64,000 nt of DNA, from the NCBI RefSeq assembly GCF_000565285.1, contig NZ_APVL01000001.1, positions 405,349 through 469,348 on the forward strand, in the 5' to 3' direction. Shown in pieces: positions 42,942-52,103 of this stretch; the stretch's first letter is position 1, and every line of letters begins with the position of its first letter. The position numbers and the translations under genes are program-made. The stretch is from Cytobacillus firmus DS1 (GTDB lineage: Bacteria; Bacillota; Bacilli; Bacillales; Cytobacillaceae). The notes under the pieces are model-generated. The model saw nothing but the letters and a program-made list of their open reading frames with translations. It ran no database searches and was not told the origin of the DNA.

Positions 42942-42979
42942 ATGCCTGCTCCCTGGATGGGGGACAGGCATTTCTTTTT
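42942..42979 (+). terminator. Terminator downstream of the structured element
   Basis: ATGCCTG and CAGGCAT, with inner TCCC/GGGA pairing, are followed by TTCTTTTTTT. Confidence 0.85.
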
Positions 42980-43027
42980 TTGGGGAACTTTTACAATTCT
43001 GATGCGTATATAAGCTGAAGGGAGCTG

Positions 43028-43222
43028 ATGAAGGTGAACCATGTTAAAGAATGCCCGAGATGCAAAGGGACAGAATTTGCAGAAGGCACTGACTATGTGG
43101 CAGTCAGGCCATTGAATAAAAAACTCTCAACTGGATCTCTGAAGATCTTTCGCTTTTGTTTAAGCTGCGGGGAGATTGTATCTATCAGAGTTGAAAATCC
43201 TGGCAAGTTTAGAAGCAAGTGA
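43028..43222 (+). CDS. Small zinc-ribbon protein
   Basis: A 64-residue protein with CPRCKGTEF near residue 9 and FCLSCGE near 48, two CxxC knuckles of a zinc ribbon, and a basic C-terminus. Probably binds zinc and perhaps nucleic acid or a partner protein. GAAGGGAG precedes ATG. No family recognised. Confidence 0.62.
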   Translation: MKVNHVKECPRCKGTEFAEGTDYVAVRPLNKKLSTGSLKIFRFCLSCGEIVSIRVENPGKFRSK

Positions 43223-43224
43223 CG

Positions 43225-43350
43225 GAAAAAGAGGCGGGATGAAGCCGAAAAAGAGGAACGGTCGCCATGACCGCTTCATGAAGCTAAAAATGAGGAAGCG
43301 CAGGAGAAAACGGTCGCCATAAACGCTCCATGACGCCTCACGTTTAGGCA
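43225..43350. repeat. Imperfect direct repeat with palindromic cores
   Basis: Two related stretches of about 60 bases: each has AACGGTCGCCAT(G/A)A followed by CGCT(T/C)CATGA(A/C)GC. The first copy also has ATGAAGC before it, so GCTTCATGAAGC can fold. No gene lies between the zinc-ribbon gene and putR's end. It may be the convergent terminator region or a repeat element. Confidence 0.55.
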
Positions 43351-43375
43351 TTCCCCCGCCAGCCTCCTCGCATTC

Positions 43376-44605
43376 TTATTTCTTCCGCTTAAGCAGCTGT
43401 AAATCAATGTACAGCTGGCATCTTGTATTAAAGTCGTCAAAATCGATTGAAGTCAGGTCGGTAATTTGTTTCATTCGGTATTTTAATGTATTGGTATGGA
43501 TGAAAAGCTGTTCCGCTGTCGGCTTGAGGCGGCAGTTGTTCAATAAATAGACTTCAAGCGTCTTCAAAAGACTGGTTTGGCTCTCCATGTCTTTTTTCTG
43601 CAGCTTCATAAGGTCTTCATTTACATAATTAGTCTTGCTGTTATGCTGGGCAATTGGTTCCAGGTAACGGAACACCCAGAGCTTTTTATACTCATAAGGC
43701 AGTTCTTCAGGCGAACCGATGAATTTGGCGGCATTGATGACTTCCAGGGCCTCTCTATAGCTTTTGCGCAGTTTGAGGATGGAGTAATATTCTCCTCCGA
43801 TACCAGCATATACAGTCTGCTGCCTGAACTGGCTTAGAACGGTATTGGTTAATTCGTGTGCGTCTTCTGAAAGGCTGCCGGGTGCAGGAGAGCTGCTGCC
43901 GATCATAACGATGATCTCATGCTGATTCATAAAGATGTGAGCGGGATGGCTGAGAGCATTCGCGAACAGCCGGACGGTTTCATTTAATTCCGCAAACATC
44001 TCTTCATCTCCCTGAACGACCGTAAATACATTGATGATAAAGGCCTCCGGGAGAATGATTTTAACATTGGCTGCCTCCCACTTAATCTGATCTTCCGTCT
44101 GATACGTGCGATCAATGATTTTTTGATAAAATTGATGTTTTTCTTCTTCTTTGCGGAGTTTCTTCAGGTTTTTCTGATATAAAAGCTTTCCAATATGGAA
44201 GGAAACGTCATGCAGAAATTTCATTTCGCTTTCTGACAGGAAGCCGTCCAATTCCTGAACCCAAATAAATCCAAGTATCTGCTCTTTATATTTAGCGCTT
44301 ACAACTACGCGCTGATTAAGTCCGATTTCTTCCATTTTCTTAATTCTGAAAGGCTCAGGGATTGTCTTTAATTGATCAACAATGCCTTCATCCATAAATT
44401 TCTCCAAAATGGGAATGGGCCATCTCTTCGAAAAAATAGTCTGCTGGTTCGCCAAATCAAAATGCTCAATATAATACGAGCTATAAGCCAGCAGCGAGAA
44501 TTGCTCATCCTCGATGACAACAGGCTTCTTTAAAAAAGTGCTGACCATTTCTGTGATCTCATCAATATCAGTCAAAGTAAGGATTTTCTCCAGCGGCTGG
44601 CTCAT
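43376..44605 (-). CDS. putR: PucR/CdaR-type regulator, probably PutR
   Basis: A 409-residue transcription factor: an N-terminal sensory part (about residues 1-150), a central GGDEF-like regulatory part and a C-terminal helix-turn-helix, LKPTAEQLFIHTNTLKYRMKQITDL near residues 355-385, as in PucR-family proteins. B. subtilis PutR of this family activates the proline utilisation operon in response to proline. Immediately upstream on the same strand lie putP and putB, which fits. GGAGGG precedes ATG. Confidence 0.82.
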   Translation of the reverse strand: MSQPLEKILTLTDIDEITEMVSTFLKKPVVIEDEQFSLLAYSSYYIEHFDLANQQTIFSKRWPIPILEKFMDEGIVDQLKTIPEPFRIKKMEEIGLNQRVVVSAKYKEQILGFIWVQELDGFLSESEMKFLHDVSFHIGKLLYQKNLKKLRKEEEKHQFYQKIIDRTYQTEDQIKWEAANVKIILPEAFIINVFTVVQGDEEMFAELNETVRLFANALSHPAHIFMNQHEIIVMIGSSSPAPGSLSEDAHELTNTVLSQFRQQTVYAGIGGEYYSILKLRKSYREALEVINAAKFIGSPEELPYEYKKLWVFRYLEPIAQHNSKTNYVNEDLMKLQKKDMESQTSLLKTLEVYLLNNCRLKPTAEQLFIHTNTLKYRMKQITDLTSIDFDDFNTRCQLYIDLQLLKRKK

Positions 44606-44683
44606 TAAGCTCCCTCCTAAATATTGCTGTTCTTATTATAGTGAAAAACAGTGACAGGCACCACCCGAATTTTGTCGAAAGAA

Positions 44684-44716
44684 AAAGGACTGGGCATTTT
44701 CTTGGCCCAGTCCTAA
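44684..44716 (-). terminator. Terminator of putP
   Basis: GGACTGGGC and GCCCAGTCC pair around AAGAAAAT on the minus strand and are followed by TTTTTC. It separates putP from putR. Confidence 0.85.
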
Positions 44717-44726
44717 TGAGTTTAGG

Positions 44727-46190
44727 TTATTTTAAAGATTTTTCAAAGTCAGCAAATTGTTTTTCGATTTCTGCAGGTGGCTTTGCAGTTAGAAGGCTTA
44801 CCACTATGATAGCGATTAAGCTGGCAGCAAAGCCTGGAATCATTTCATAGAGGAAGTCTGATAAGCCTGCTTGAGACCAAATGATGACAGTGCTTGCCCC
44901 AACAATCATTCCGGCTAATGCTCCCCATCTTGTCATGCGCTTCCAATATAGGCTGAGAATGATGAGCGGTCCGAAAGCAGATCCGAAACCAGCCCAGGCA
45001 TAACCCACAAGATCCAGAATCGTTTCATTTTTCTCCCATGAGATAATCAATGCAATGACAGAAACCAGCAATACAGATAATCTTCCTATTGTAACTAACT
45101 CCTTATCTGTAGCTGAACGGCGGAAGAATGTTTTATATAAATCTTCCGTTAATGAGCTTGATGTGACAAGCAGCTGTGATGAGATGGTACTCATGATAGC
45201 TGCGAGAATTGCCGAGATTAAAAAGCCGGTGATGATCGGGTGGAATAAGACCTCACCAAGGAGGATGAAGATCGTTTCGGGATCTTCGATGCTAATCCCT
45301 GTATCAGCCACATAAGCAATACCCACAAATCCAGTCAGCATAGCTCCAATACTCGAGAAAATCATCCAGCCCATCCCAATGCGGGTGGCTTTCTTGATTT
45401 CTTTAACAGAACTGATAGCCATAAATCGGACGATAATATGAGGCTGTCCAAAATAGCCAAGACCCCATGCAAAAAGGGATACGATGCCTAATAGACTTGT
45501 CCCTTTAAAGATATCAAGGAAAGCTGGATTGATTGTTCTGGCAGAATCAATTGCCGGCCCAAACCCTCCTACATGGAAAAGGGTTACGATTGGTACAAGA
45601 ATGAGGGCGAGAAACATAATCAAACCCTGAACAAAGTCTGTCCAGCTAACCGCAAGAAATCCTCCAAATAGTGTATACGCAACCACAACACCTGTAATGA
45701 TCCATAAACCTGTGTGGTAATCCAGCCCGAAAGTGCTCTGGAATAAAACTCCCCCGGAAACCATGCCTGATGATACATAAAAGGTAAAGAAAATTAAGAT
45801 AACTAATCCTGAAATCAGGCGGAGGATTTTGGAAGCATCCCCGAATCGGTTTTCTAAATAACCGGGAATCGTGATAGAATCATTGGCTACCTCAGTATAC
45901 GTGCGAAGCCTTGGTGCAACATAGATCCAGTTTGCCCATGCTCCAAGAGTCAAGCCGATGACAATCCAGGAAGCGCTTAGGCCAGTGGCATACATGGCTC
46001 CAGGAAGGCCCATCAAAAGCCATCCGCTCATGTCGGAAGCACCCGCACTTAAAGCGGTTACCGCAGGACCCAGTGTTCTTCCTCCGAGCATGTAATCTGA
46101 TAGATTGGAAGTCCGTTTATACGCATAATAGCCAATCCAAAGCATTCCAATCATATACACGGTAATAGATATAATTAATGCATAATCCAT
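44727..46190 (-). CDS. putP: PutP, sodium/proline symporter
   Basis: A 487-residue member of the sodium:solute symporter family with about 13 transmembrane helices. Key PutP segments: GGRTLGPAVTALSAGASDMSGWLLMGLPGAMY near residues 36-68, the AWANWIYVAPRLR loop, and GYFGQPHIIVRFMAI. In B. subtilis PutP imports proline as nutrient and its paralogue OpuE for osmoprotection; sitting beside putB and putR argues for the nutrient form. A hairpin separates it from putB. Confidence 0.9.
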   Translation of the reverse strand: MDYALIISITVYMIGMLWIGYYAYKRTSNLSDYMLGGRTLGPAVTALSAGASDMSGWLLMGLPGAMYATGLSASWIVIGLTLGAWANWIYVAPRLRTYTEVANDSITIPGYLENRFGDASKILRLISGLVILIFFTFYVSSGMVSGGVLFQSTFGLDYHTGLWIITGVVVAYTLFGGFLAVSWTDFVQGLIMFLALILVPIVTLFHVGGFGPAIDSARTINPAFLDIFKGTSLLGIVSLFAWGLGYFGQPHIIVRFMAISSVKEIKKATRIGMGWMIFSSIGAMLTGFVGIAYVADTGISIEDPETIFILLGEVLFHPIITGFLISAILAAIMSTISSQLLVTSSSLTEDLYKTFFRRSATDKELVTIGRLSVLLVSVIALIISWEKNETILDLVGYAWAGFGSAFGPLIILSLYWKRMTRWGALAGMIVGASTVIIWSQAGLSDFLYEMIPGFAASLIAIIVVSLLTAKPPAEIEKQFADFEKSLK

Positions 46191-46242
46191 TTTGTTAGCC
46201 TCCTTTTTGTTAGTTTAACTAAATATTTAGATAAAATAAGCG

Positions 46243-46270
46243 ATGAGAAAGCAGTGGTTTGCTTTCTCAT
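46243..46270 (-). terminator. Hairpin between putB and putP
   Basis: ATGAGAAAGCA and TGCTTTCTCAT form a near-perfect 11-bp stem around GTGGT. A U-tract is not obvious on the minus strand, so it might be a partial terminator or mRNA processing hairpin. Confidence 0.5.
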
Positions 46271-46334
46271 TACCTAGAAATCAAGAATGGTTTCTTTTAT
46301 TATAGTTATAAAATAATATTTTGGAAGAAAAATA

Positions 46335-47252
46335 TTATTTTTTGAAAATGCCCTTAAAAGCAAATGCGATATTAGCCGGGCGTTCAGCGAGCCTTCTCAT
46401 GAAATATCCATACCAATCCATGCCGTATGGTACATAGACCCGCATCTTATAGCCTTGCTTTGCCAGCTCCAGCTGTGTTTTATTCCTCATGCCATAAAGC
46501 ATTTGAAACTCGAAACTATCGTTTGAAATGTTATGCTTCTTTGCTAATTTCTTTGTGTACTCGATGATCTGATCATCATGGGAAGCTATTGCTGTATAGT
46601 TTCCGTTTAAGAGGCTTTGTTCTATTAATTTCTTATAGTTTTCATCGACATCTGTCTTCTCAGGAAATGCGTGCTCAGGTGCTTCTTTATATGCGCCTTT
46701 TACCAGTCTTAAGAAGGGCTGGTATTTCCCCAAATCCTCGAGGTCCTTTTCGGTCCGGTACAGGTACGCCTGCAGAACGGTGCTAACACAGCTGTACTTC
46801 TCTTTAAACTGTTTAAACAAATCGATCGTTGCCTGGCAGCGCGGTACATCCTCCATATCAATTGTCACCATAATCTTATGCTTCTCCGCAGTATCAAGAA
46901 TTCTGGTCATATTTTTCACAACAAGATCATGATCGATATCAAGACCAAGGGAAGTCATTTTTAGGGAAACCTGTGAATCCAGTCCTTCTTTGCTGATCAT
47001 TTCAATGGTTGAAATGCATTCCTCTGTCCGTTCATTAGCCACTTCAACAGAATCAACAAATTCTCCCAAATGGTCCACTGTTACAGAAAGTCCCTGGTTA
47101 TTCAGATCTCTGATAAAGCGGACGCTGCTTTTGAAATCAACTCCGCCAATTAATTTACCTGCGGCAAAACTTCCGCCTCTGTTCTGGGCAATTTTATTCA
47201 GTAAGCTATTTTTTGATAAATATAGAAAAAAGTCTCTTGTAATCGCTTCCAT
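46335..47252 (-). CDS. putB: PutB, proline dehydrogenase
   Basis: A 305-residue FAD-dependent proline dehydrogenase that oxidises proline to pyrroline-5-carboxylate. The match to B. subtilis PutB is strong along the length: SVTVDHLGEFV, VSLKMTSLGLDID, MVTIDMEDVPRCQ, VLQAYLYRTEKDL, RLVKGAYKE, YGMRNKTQLEL and the C-terminal YFMRRLAERPANIAFAFKG with the substrate-binding RRxxE. The frame extends 6 codons to a TTG at 47270, but GGAGGTG precedes ATG 47252. Confidence 0.93.
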   Translation of the reverse strand: MEAITRDFFLYLSKNSLLNKIAQNRGGSFAAGKLIGGVDFKSSVRFIRDLNNQGLSVTVDHLGEFVDSVEVANERTEECISTIEMISKEGLDSQVSLKMTSLGLDIDHDLVVKNMTRILDTAEKHKIMVTIDMEDVPRCQATIDLFKQFKEKYSCVSTVLQAYLYRTEKDLEDLGKYQPFLRLVKGAYKEAPEHAFPEKTDVDENYKKLIEQSLLNGNYTAIASHDDQIIEYTKKLAKKHNISNDSFEFQMLYGMRNKTQLELAKQGYKMRVYVPYGMDWYGYFMRRLAERPANIAFAFKGIFKK

Positions 47253-47523
47253 TTTAACTAGCACCTCCAATGGTTATACCTTTAGATTAATCTTACAATT
47301 CTGTGACAAGTTACGACAATGTTCATGAAAAACAAAGATTCTATAATTCTATTGTTGACAGAAGACAATGAAAGGCTGCATTTTCCAGACAATGAAACAT
47401 CTGCTTCAGTACAAGGCAGCATCCATTTTCCGTTGTCAATTAATATGTAAGAAAAGTTTCCATATTATTGTTTACAATGACAAGCATTTGTATTTAAATA
47501 GTAATATAGTTTTGAATATTACC

Positions 47524-47538
47524 TTATTTCTGAAAACG
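47524..47538 (+). promoter_or_regulatory. Possible CodY box before livK
   Basis: TTATTTCTGAAAACG matches the CodY consensus AATTTTCWGAAAATT at 10 of 15 positions, including the central TTTCTGAAAA. It lies 14 bases before the livK start, just ahead of the ribosome binding site. CodY controls branched-chain amino-acid uptake genes in Bacillaceae. Confidence 0.4.
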
Positions 47539-47551
47539 GGGGTTAGAGAAA

Positions 47552-48706
47552 ATGAGAAAGCAGTTAAAGAAATTTGCGCAATTTACAGCATTGTCAAGTT
47601 TGCTTGTCCTCTCTGCATGCGGCGGCAACCAGGCTGCAGGGGATGAGGATGGGGAGAGCAGCGGAGGAGCCGTTAAAGCGGATATTGGAGTTATTTCTTA
47701 TATCAGCGGACCGGGTGCAGCTTATGGGGAAGCTATCACAAATGGCTTAAAGCTCGCACAGGAAGAAATCAATGGCAAGGGTGAAGTCGAGATTAACCTT
47801 GTTATAGAAGATTCCGCCGGCAAGCAGGATCAGGCCTTGACAGCAGCACAAAAGCTAATGAATTCAGAGAATGTGACAGCCATTATCGGACCTACATTAA
47901 GTACGGAAATGAATGTAGTTGGTCCGGAAGCCGATCTGAATGGAGTGCCGATTATGGGAACTTCAACAACGGCAGAGGGGATTCCGCAAATCGGGGACTA
48001 CGTCTTCCGCAACTCGCTGCCTGAAGCATTGGCGATTCCGGCTGCACTAGATAAAGCCATTGAGAAATATGATGCTAAAAAAGTAGCAATTCTATATGGA
48101 AATGATGATGTTTTTACAAAATCGGGATTTGACACGATGAAAAAAGCAGCAGAAGAGAAGGGACTTGAAATCTTAACGATTGAAACGTTCCAAAAAGGAC
48201 AATCAGACTATAATGCACAATTGACGAAAATTAAAGGTCTAAAGCCAGACCTTATTCTGGCGTCGGCTCTATACAATGAAGGTGCAGTCATCATGGATCA
48301 GGCAAGGAAAATGGGCATTGATGTCCCGTTTGTCGGAGGAAACGGCTTTAATTCTCCTGAGGTCATCAATATCGCAGGGGATGCAGCAAATGGCCTGATT
48401 GTGGCAACTCCCTGGTATGGTGAAAAAGAAGATGATAAGGTCAAGGAATTTGTCGGTAAGTTTGAGGAAGAATACGGCAAAAAGCCTGACCAATTTGCAG
48501 CCCAGGCTTACGATGCACTATACATTATGGCTGAAGCATTAAAAAATGCGGGTGAAGCTGACCGTGATGCACTTCGTGACGCTTTGGCCGAGGTCAAGGG
48601 CTTTAATGGAATTCTTGGAGAGTTCTCTTTTGATGAAGAAGGAGATGTCGTAATGGATCCGACCGTTCTGGTTATTGAAGGCGGAGCATTTAAGGAATTT
48701 AATTAA
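47552..48706 (+). CDS. livK: LivK, branched-chain amino-acid binding lipoprotein
   Basis: A 384-residue ABC substrate-binding protein of the Leu/Ile/Val-binding type. A lipoprotein signal peptide ends in LSACGG (cysteine near residue 23), so it is anchored outside the membrane. The type I periplasmic-binding fold shows ISYISGPGAAYGEAITNGLKLA near residue 50 and GPTLSTEMNVVGPEADLNGVPIM near 110. It starts the liv operon. GGGGG precedes ATG. Amides or other amino acids are possible substrates. Confidence 0.88.
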   Translation: MRKQLKKFAQFTALSSLLVLSACGGNQAAGDEDGESSGGAVKADIGVISYISGPGAAYGEAITNGLKLAQEEINGKGEVEINLVIEDSAGKQDQALTAAQKLMNSENVTAIIGPTLSTEMNVVGPEADLNGVPIMGTSTTAEGIPQIGDYVFRNSLPEALAIPAALDKAIEKYDAKKVAILYGNDDVFTKSGFDTMKKAAEEKGLEILTIETFQKGQSDYNAQLTKIKGLKPDLILASALYNEGAVIMDQARKMGIDVPFVGGNGFNSPEVINIAGDAANGLIVATPWYGEKEDDKVKEFVGKFEEEYGKKPDQFAAQAYDALYIMAEALKNAGEADRDALRDALAEVKGFNGILGEFSFDEEGDVVMDPTVLVIEGGAFKEFN

Positions 48707-48786
48707 AAAGCTGTGAAAGTGAAGCTCTGGCGCCTTCAGTGCCAGAGCTTACTTTTAAGAAAATTACTAGTAAGCAGGTGAATGCC

Positions 48787-49662
48787 GTGTTAATCGAACA
48801 ATTAATAAACGGAATTACCCTTGGCAGCATTTATGCCATCGTTGCACTTGGGTTTACATTGGTTTTCGGGGTGCTTGGGATTATCAATATGGCACACGGA
48901 GAAATTTTTATGTTCGGAGCCTTCATTGGTGTTGTTGTCACTTCCACATTTAAAGGGCCGCTTTGGCTGGCCTTTCTGGCAGCGATTACGGTAACTGCTG
49001 CAATGGGATATTTGCTTGAACGATTTGCCCTGAGACCGCTTCGGAATAAACAGGGGGTATCCCATCTGGCTCCATTGATCAGCACCATTGGTGTATCAAT
49101 ACTGCTGGAAAACCTGTCCCACCATATTTTTGGCCCGGGCAACCATCCTTTCCGTGCTTCTTTTGCGGAAATAAGCTTCCAGATCGGTTCAATAACTGTG
49201 TATCTTGTGCAGATTGTCATCTTTGTGATATCTGTCCTGCTCATGTACGCCCTTTCTTTTTGGTTGGGAAAAACAAAAGCAGGAAAAGCCTTAAGAGCAA
49301 CTGCTGAAAATCTGGAAACGGCAAGCCTCCTTGGTGTTGATGTGAAAAGAACAATTACAATGACGGTTATTATCGCATCGGCGATGGGTGGAATTGCCGG
49401 GATTTTAGTCGGGATGGCATTTAACTCTGTAACGCCGCAGATGGGTTTATCTATTGGGCTAAAAGGACTTGCCATCATCATCCTTGGCGGCATGGGGAAT
49501 GTCAAGGGAGCGATGGCCGGGGGCCTTATCCTTGGTCTGGCCGAAACCTTTGTTGTTGTTTACGGCGATTCAGGATACAAGGATGCAATCGCTTTTGCAG
49601 CCATTATCATCATACTTCTCATCAGGCCGCAGGGATTGTTTGGCCAAAAAATTTCAGCGTAA
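48787..49662 (+). CDS. livH: LivH, branched-chain amino-acid ABC permease
   Basis: A 291-residue permease with about eight transmembrane helices: INGITLGSIYAIVALGFTLVFGVLGIINMAHGEIFM near the N-terminus is the LivH signature, and GLKGLAIIILGGMGNVKGAMAGGLILGLAE near residue 240 the coupling region. GTG 48787 follows AGGTGA at 6 bases; the frame continues 16 codons upstream without a ribosome binding site. Confidence 0.9.
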   Translation: MLIEQLINGITLGSIYAIVALGFTLVFGVLGIINMAHGEIFMFGAFIGVVVTSTFKGPLWLAFLAAITVTAAMGYLLERFALRPLRNKQGVSHLAPLISTIGVSILLENLSHHIFGPGNHPFRASFAEISFQIGSITVYLVQIVIFVISVLLMYALSFWLGKTKAGKALRATAENLETASLLGVDVKRTITMTVIIASAMGGIAGILVGMAFNSVTPQMGLSIGLKGLAIIILGGMGNVKGAMAGGLILGLAETFVVVYGDSGYKDAIAFAAIIIILLIRPQGLFGQKISA

Positions 49663-49674
49663 GAAGGTGAATTC

Positions 49675-50652
49675 ATGCTTGCAGAATTAATAAATCCATA
49701 TTATTTACAGGTAGCTTCTTTTATATTAATCAACATTATATTAGGGGTTAGTATTTATATTACTCTATCAACTGGACAGCTTTCCCTCGCTAATGCAGGA
49801 TTTATGGGGATCGGTGCCTATACATCTGCACTATTGACGCTGAATTTTGACCTTCCCATTATTGTGGGGATACTGGCAGGAACTTTATTGGCGGGGGTAT
49901 TTGGAATCCTGATCGGGATACCGACATTAAGGCTTCAGGGTGTTTATCTCGCCATTGTTACCCTCGGGTTTGGAGAGGTTATCCGCGTTATTTTTGTAAA
50001 CTGGGAGTCTATGACAAAGGGAGCTGTCGGGTTATCAGGTATACCGCATATGGGCCGTGAGCTGCTGAATACTTTAAAAGACTTTGGCTTTGATCCGAAA
50101 ATACTTGGACTTCAAAATAACCAGTTTGTATTTCTTGCTATCTTTCTCATTTTATTAGGGGTGACAATCAGCATCATCGCATTTTTCAGAAGGCAGAACC
50201 GCTCAAGAGTAGGACGGGCTTTCGCCGCGATTAAGCTGGATGAAAAAGCTGCAGAATCAATGGGCATCAATATCACATATTATAAGGTCCTGGCATTTGC
50301 ACAGGGGGCCCTGGTAGCGGGATTTGCGGGTGCACTGTTTGCACATGTTCTTGCGTACATAAGCCCTGCCGATTTTGCCTATCACCGTGCTGTTGAGATT
50401 CTGATTTTCGCCGTTTTCGGGGGAAGCGAAGTAATCTGGGGACCGGTGTTTGGGGCCCTCTTTTTAACTGTAATGCCGGAAGTGCTCCGATTTATCAGCG
50501 AATACCGCTACATGATTTACGGTCTGATCATTATAATTATGATGGCAGTCAGGCCGCAGGGATTAATTGATGTAAATATTTTAAACTGGGTCAAGCTTAA
50601 AACACCAAAGAGGAGGCAAAAGCATGGTACTTCAAGTCAAAAAAGCATCTAA
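49675..50652 (+). CDS. livM: LivM, branched-chain amino-acid ABC permease
   Basis: A 325-residue permease, partner of LivH. STGQLSLANAGFMGIGAYTSALL near residue 33, GVYLAIVTLGFGEVIRV near 89 and GFAGALFAHVLAYISPADF near 220 are typical of LivM. About ten transmembrane helices. It starts 12 bases after livH and its last 29 bases overlap livG, so the operon is tightly packed. Confidence 0.9.
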   Translation: MLAELINPYYLQVASFILINIILGVSIYITLSTGQLSLANAGFMGIGAYTSALLTLNFDLPIIVGILAGTLLAGVFGILIGIPTLRLQGVYLAIVTLGFGEVIRVIFVNWESMTKGAVGLSGIPHMGRELLNTLKDFGFDPKILGLQNNQFVFLAIFLILLGVTISIIAFFRRQNRSRVGRAFAAIKLDEKAAESMGINITYYKVLAFAQGALVAGFAGALFAHVLAYISPADFAYHRAVEILIFAVFGGSEVIWGPVFGALFLTVMPEVLRFISEYRYMIYGLIIIIMMAVRPQGLIDVNILNWVKLKTPKRRQKHGTSSQKSI

Positions 50653-51397
50653 AAACTTTGGCGGGCTGAGTGCCCTGTCTGATGTCTCGTTCTCTATAAA
50701 TCAGGGTGAAATCTTTGGACTGATTGGTCCGAATGGCGCCGGGAAGACAACGATGTTCAATCTGATTACATCAATGTTCACTCCTTCATCAGGCGAAATC
50801 ATCTTTAATGAAGACAATATCAATGGCTTAAAGCCGCATCTGATCACGAAAAAAGGCATTTGCAGGACATTCCAGAATATTCGCCTGTTTCCGCAGATGA
50901 CAGCAGAAGAAAACGTGATGGTCGGGGAGCACTGCCGAAGTAAATCAGGTGTATTCAGCAGTGTATTCAGGACAAAATCACAGAGGCAGGAAGAAGAGAG
51001 AATCCGCAGCAAAGCGAATGAACTATTAGAGTTTGTAGGGCTGGGCGGGTTTGCGGAAACTGTATCAGACAGCCTCGCATACGGCCAGCAAAGAAGGCTG
51101 GAGATTGCCCGTGCGCTGGCAAGCTCCCCCCAATTGCTGCTGCTCGATGAACCGGCAGCCGGGATGAACGAAACAGAAACAAGTGAATTATTTCACCTCA
51201 TCAAAAAAATTCAGGAACAGGGCATCACAGTCCTGCTGATTGAGCATGATATGCCGCTTGTCATGAAATTATGCGACCGTATTGCCGTCCTTAATTTCGG
51301 CAAGAAGATTGCTGAAGGCACACCTGCCGAAATCCAGAATAATCCTGATGTCATCGAAGCCTATCTCGGCAGTGAGGAGGAGGATATGTATGCTTAA
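50624..51397 (+). CDS. livG: LivG, branched-chain amino-acid ABC ATPase
   Basis: A 257-residue ABC ATPase. Walker A GPNGAGKTT near residue 35, signature AYGQQRRLEIARAL near 148, Walker B LLLLDEPAAGM near 170 and H-loop LLIEHDM near 204 are complete. As in other LivG proteins the signature reads YGQQR instead of LSGGQ. It overlaps livM at its start and livF at its end, and GAGGAGG precedes ATG. Confidence 0.92.
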   Translation: MVLQVKKASKNFGGLSALSDVSFSINQGEIFGLIGPNGAGKTTMFNLITSMFTPSSGEIIFNEDNINGLKPHLITKKGICRTFQNIRLFPQMTAEENVMVGEHCRSKSGVFSSVFRTKSQRQEEERIRSKANELLEFVGLGGFAETVSDSLAYGQQRRLEIARALASSPQLLLLDEPAAGMNETETSELFHLIKKIQEQGITVLLIEHDMPLVMKLCDRIAVLNFGKKIAEGTPAEIQNNPDVIEAYLGSEEEDMYA

Positions 51398-52100
51398 GGT
51401 AAATGGGATTAACGCTTTTTACGGGAAAATCCAGGTTCTTAAAAACATCAGCCTCGAAGTGGAAGAAGGCAGTATTGTTACGATCCTTGGTGCAAATGGT
51501 GCAGGGAAGACAACGACCATGAAGACCATATCCGGAATGCTTAAGCCTCAAGCCGGCAGCATTCAATTTCAGGGGCAGGATGTAACGGGACTCAGGCCGG
51601 ACCAGCTGCTGCGCAAAGGGATTGCCCTTGTTCCGGAAGGCCGCCAGATTCTTTCCGGAATGACAGTGCTTGAAAACCTGGAAATGGGGGCATACCACCG
51701 TAAGGATAATGAAATTGACAGGGATATTAAGAACGTTATGGAGCGTTTCCCCATCCTTGAAGAACGGCAGAAACAGCTTGGCGGAACATTATCCGGCGGA
51801 CAGCAGCAGATGCTGGCCATTGCGAGGGCAATCCTCAGCAAACCAAAGCTGCTTCTTCTTGATGAACCGTCAATGGGACTGGCCCCTTTGATCGTGGCTG
51901 ACATCTTTAAAATTATTAAAGAAATTAATGAAGCGGGCACGACTGTTCTATTGGTAGAACAGAATGCAAGGCAGGCACTGAAAATATCACATTATGGGTA
52001 TGTCCTCGAAACAGGAAAAATGGTTGCTGAGGGAAGCTCACAGAAGCTTCTGAATGATCCTCGTATCATGGAAGCCTATCTGGGGCGCAAATCAAGCTAA
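51390..52100 (+). CDS. livF: LivF, branched-chain amino-acid ABC ATPase
   Basis: A 236-residue ABC ATPase, second motor of the transporter. Walker A GANGAGKTT near residue 34, signature LSGGQQQMLAIARA near 134, Walker B LLLLDEPSMGLAP near 156 and switch LLVEQNARQ near 188. The start lies inside the livG end: ATGCTTAA holds both the livF start and the livG stop. GAGGAGG precedes it. The frame is open far upstream within livG in the wrong frame, so the later ATG is right. Confidence 0.92.
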   Translation: MLKVNGINAFYGKIQVLKNISLEVEEGSIVTILGANGAGKTTTMKTISGMLKPQAGSIQFQGQDVTGLRPDQLLRKGIALVPEGRQILSGMTVLENLEMGAYHRKDNEIDRDIKNVMERFPILEERQKQLGGTLSGGQQQMLAIARAILSKPKLLLLDEPSMGLAPLIVADIFKIIKEINEAGTTVLLVEQNARQALKISHYGYVLETGKMVAEGSSQKLLNDPRIMEAYLGRKSS

Positions 52101-52103
52101 TGA

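Noticed and set aside
44641..44683. GTGACAGGCACCACCCG phrase after the putR promoter region as a regulatory site
   Set aside because: It is a common short phrase between Bacillaceae genes and has no clear symmetry or match to a known operator.
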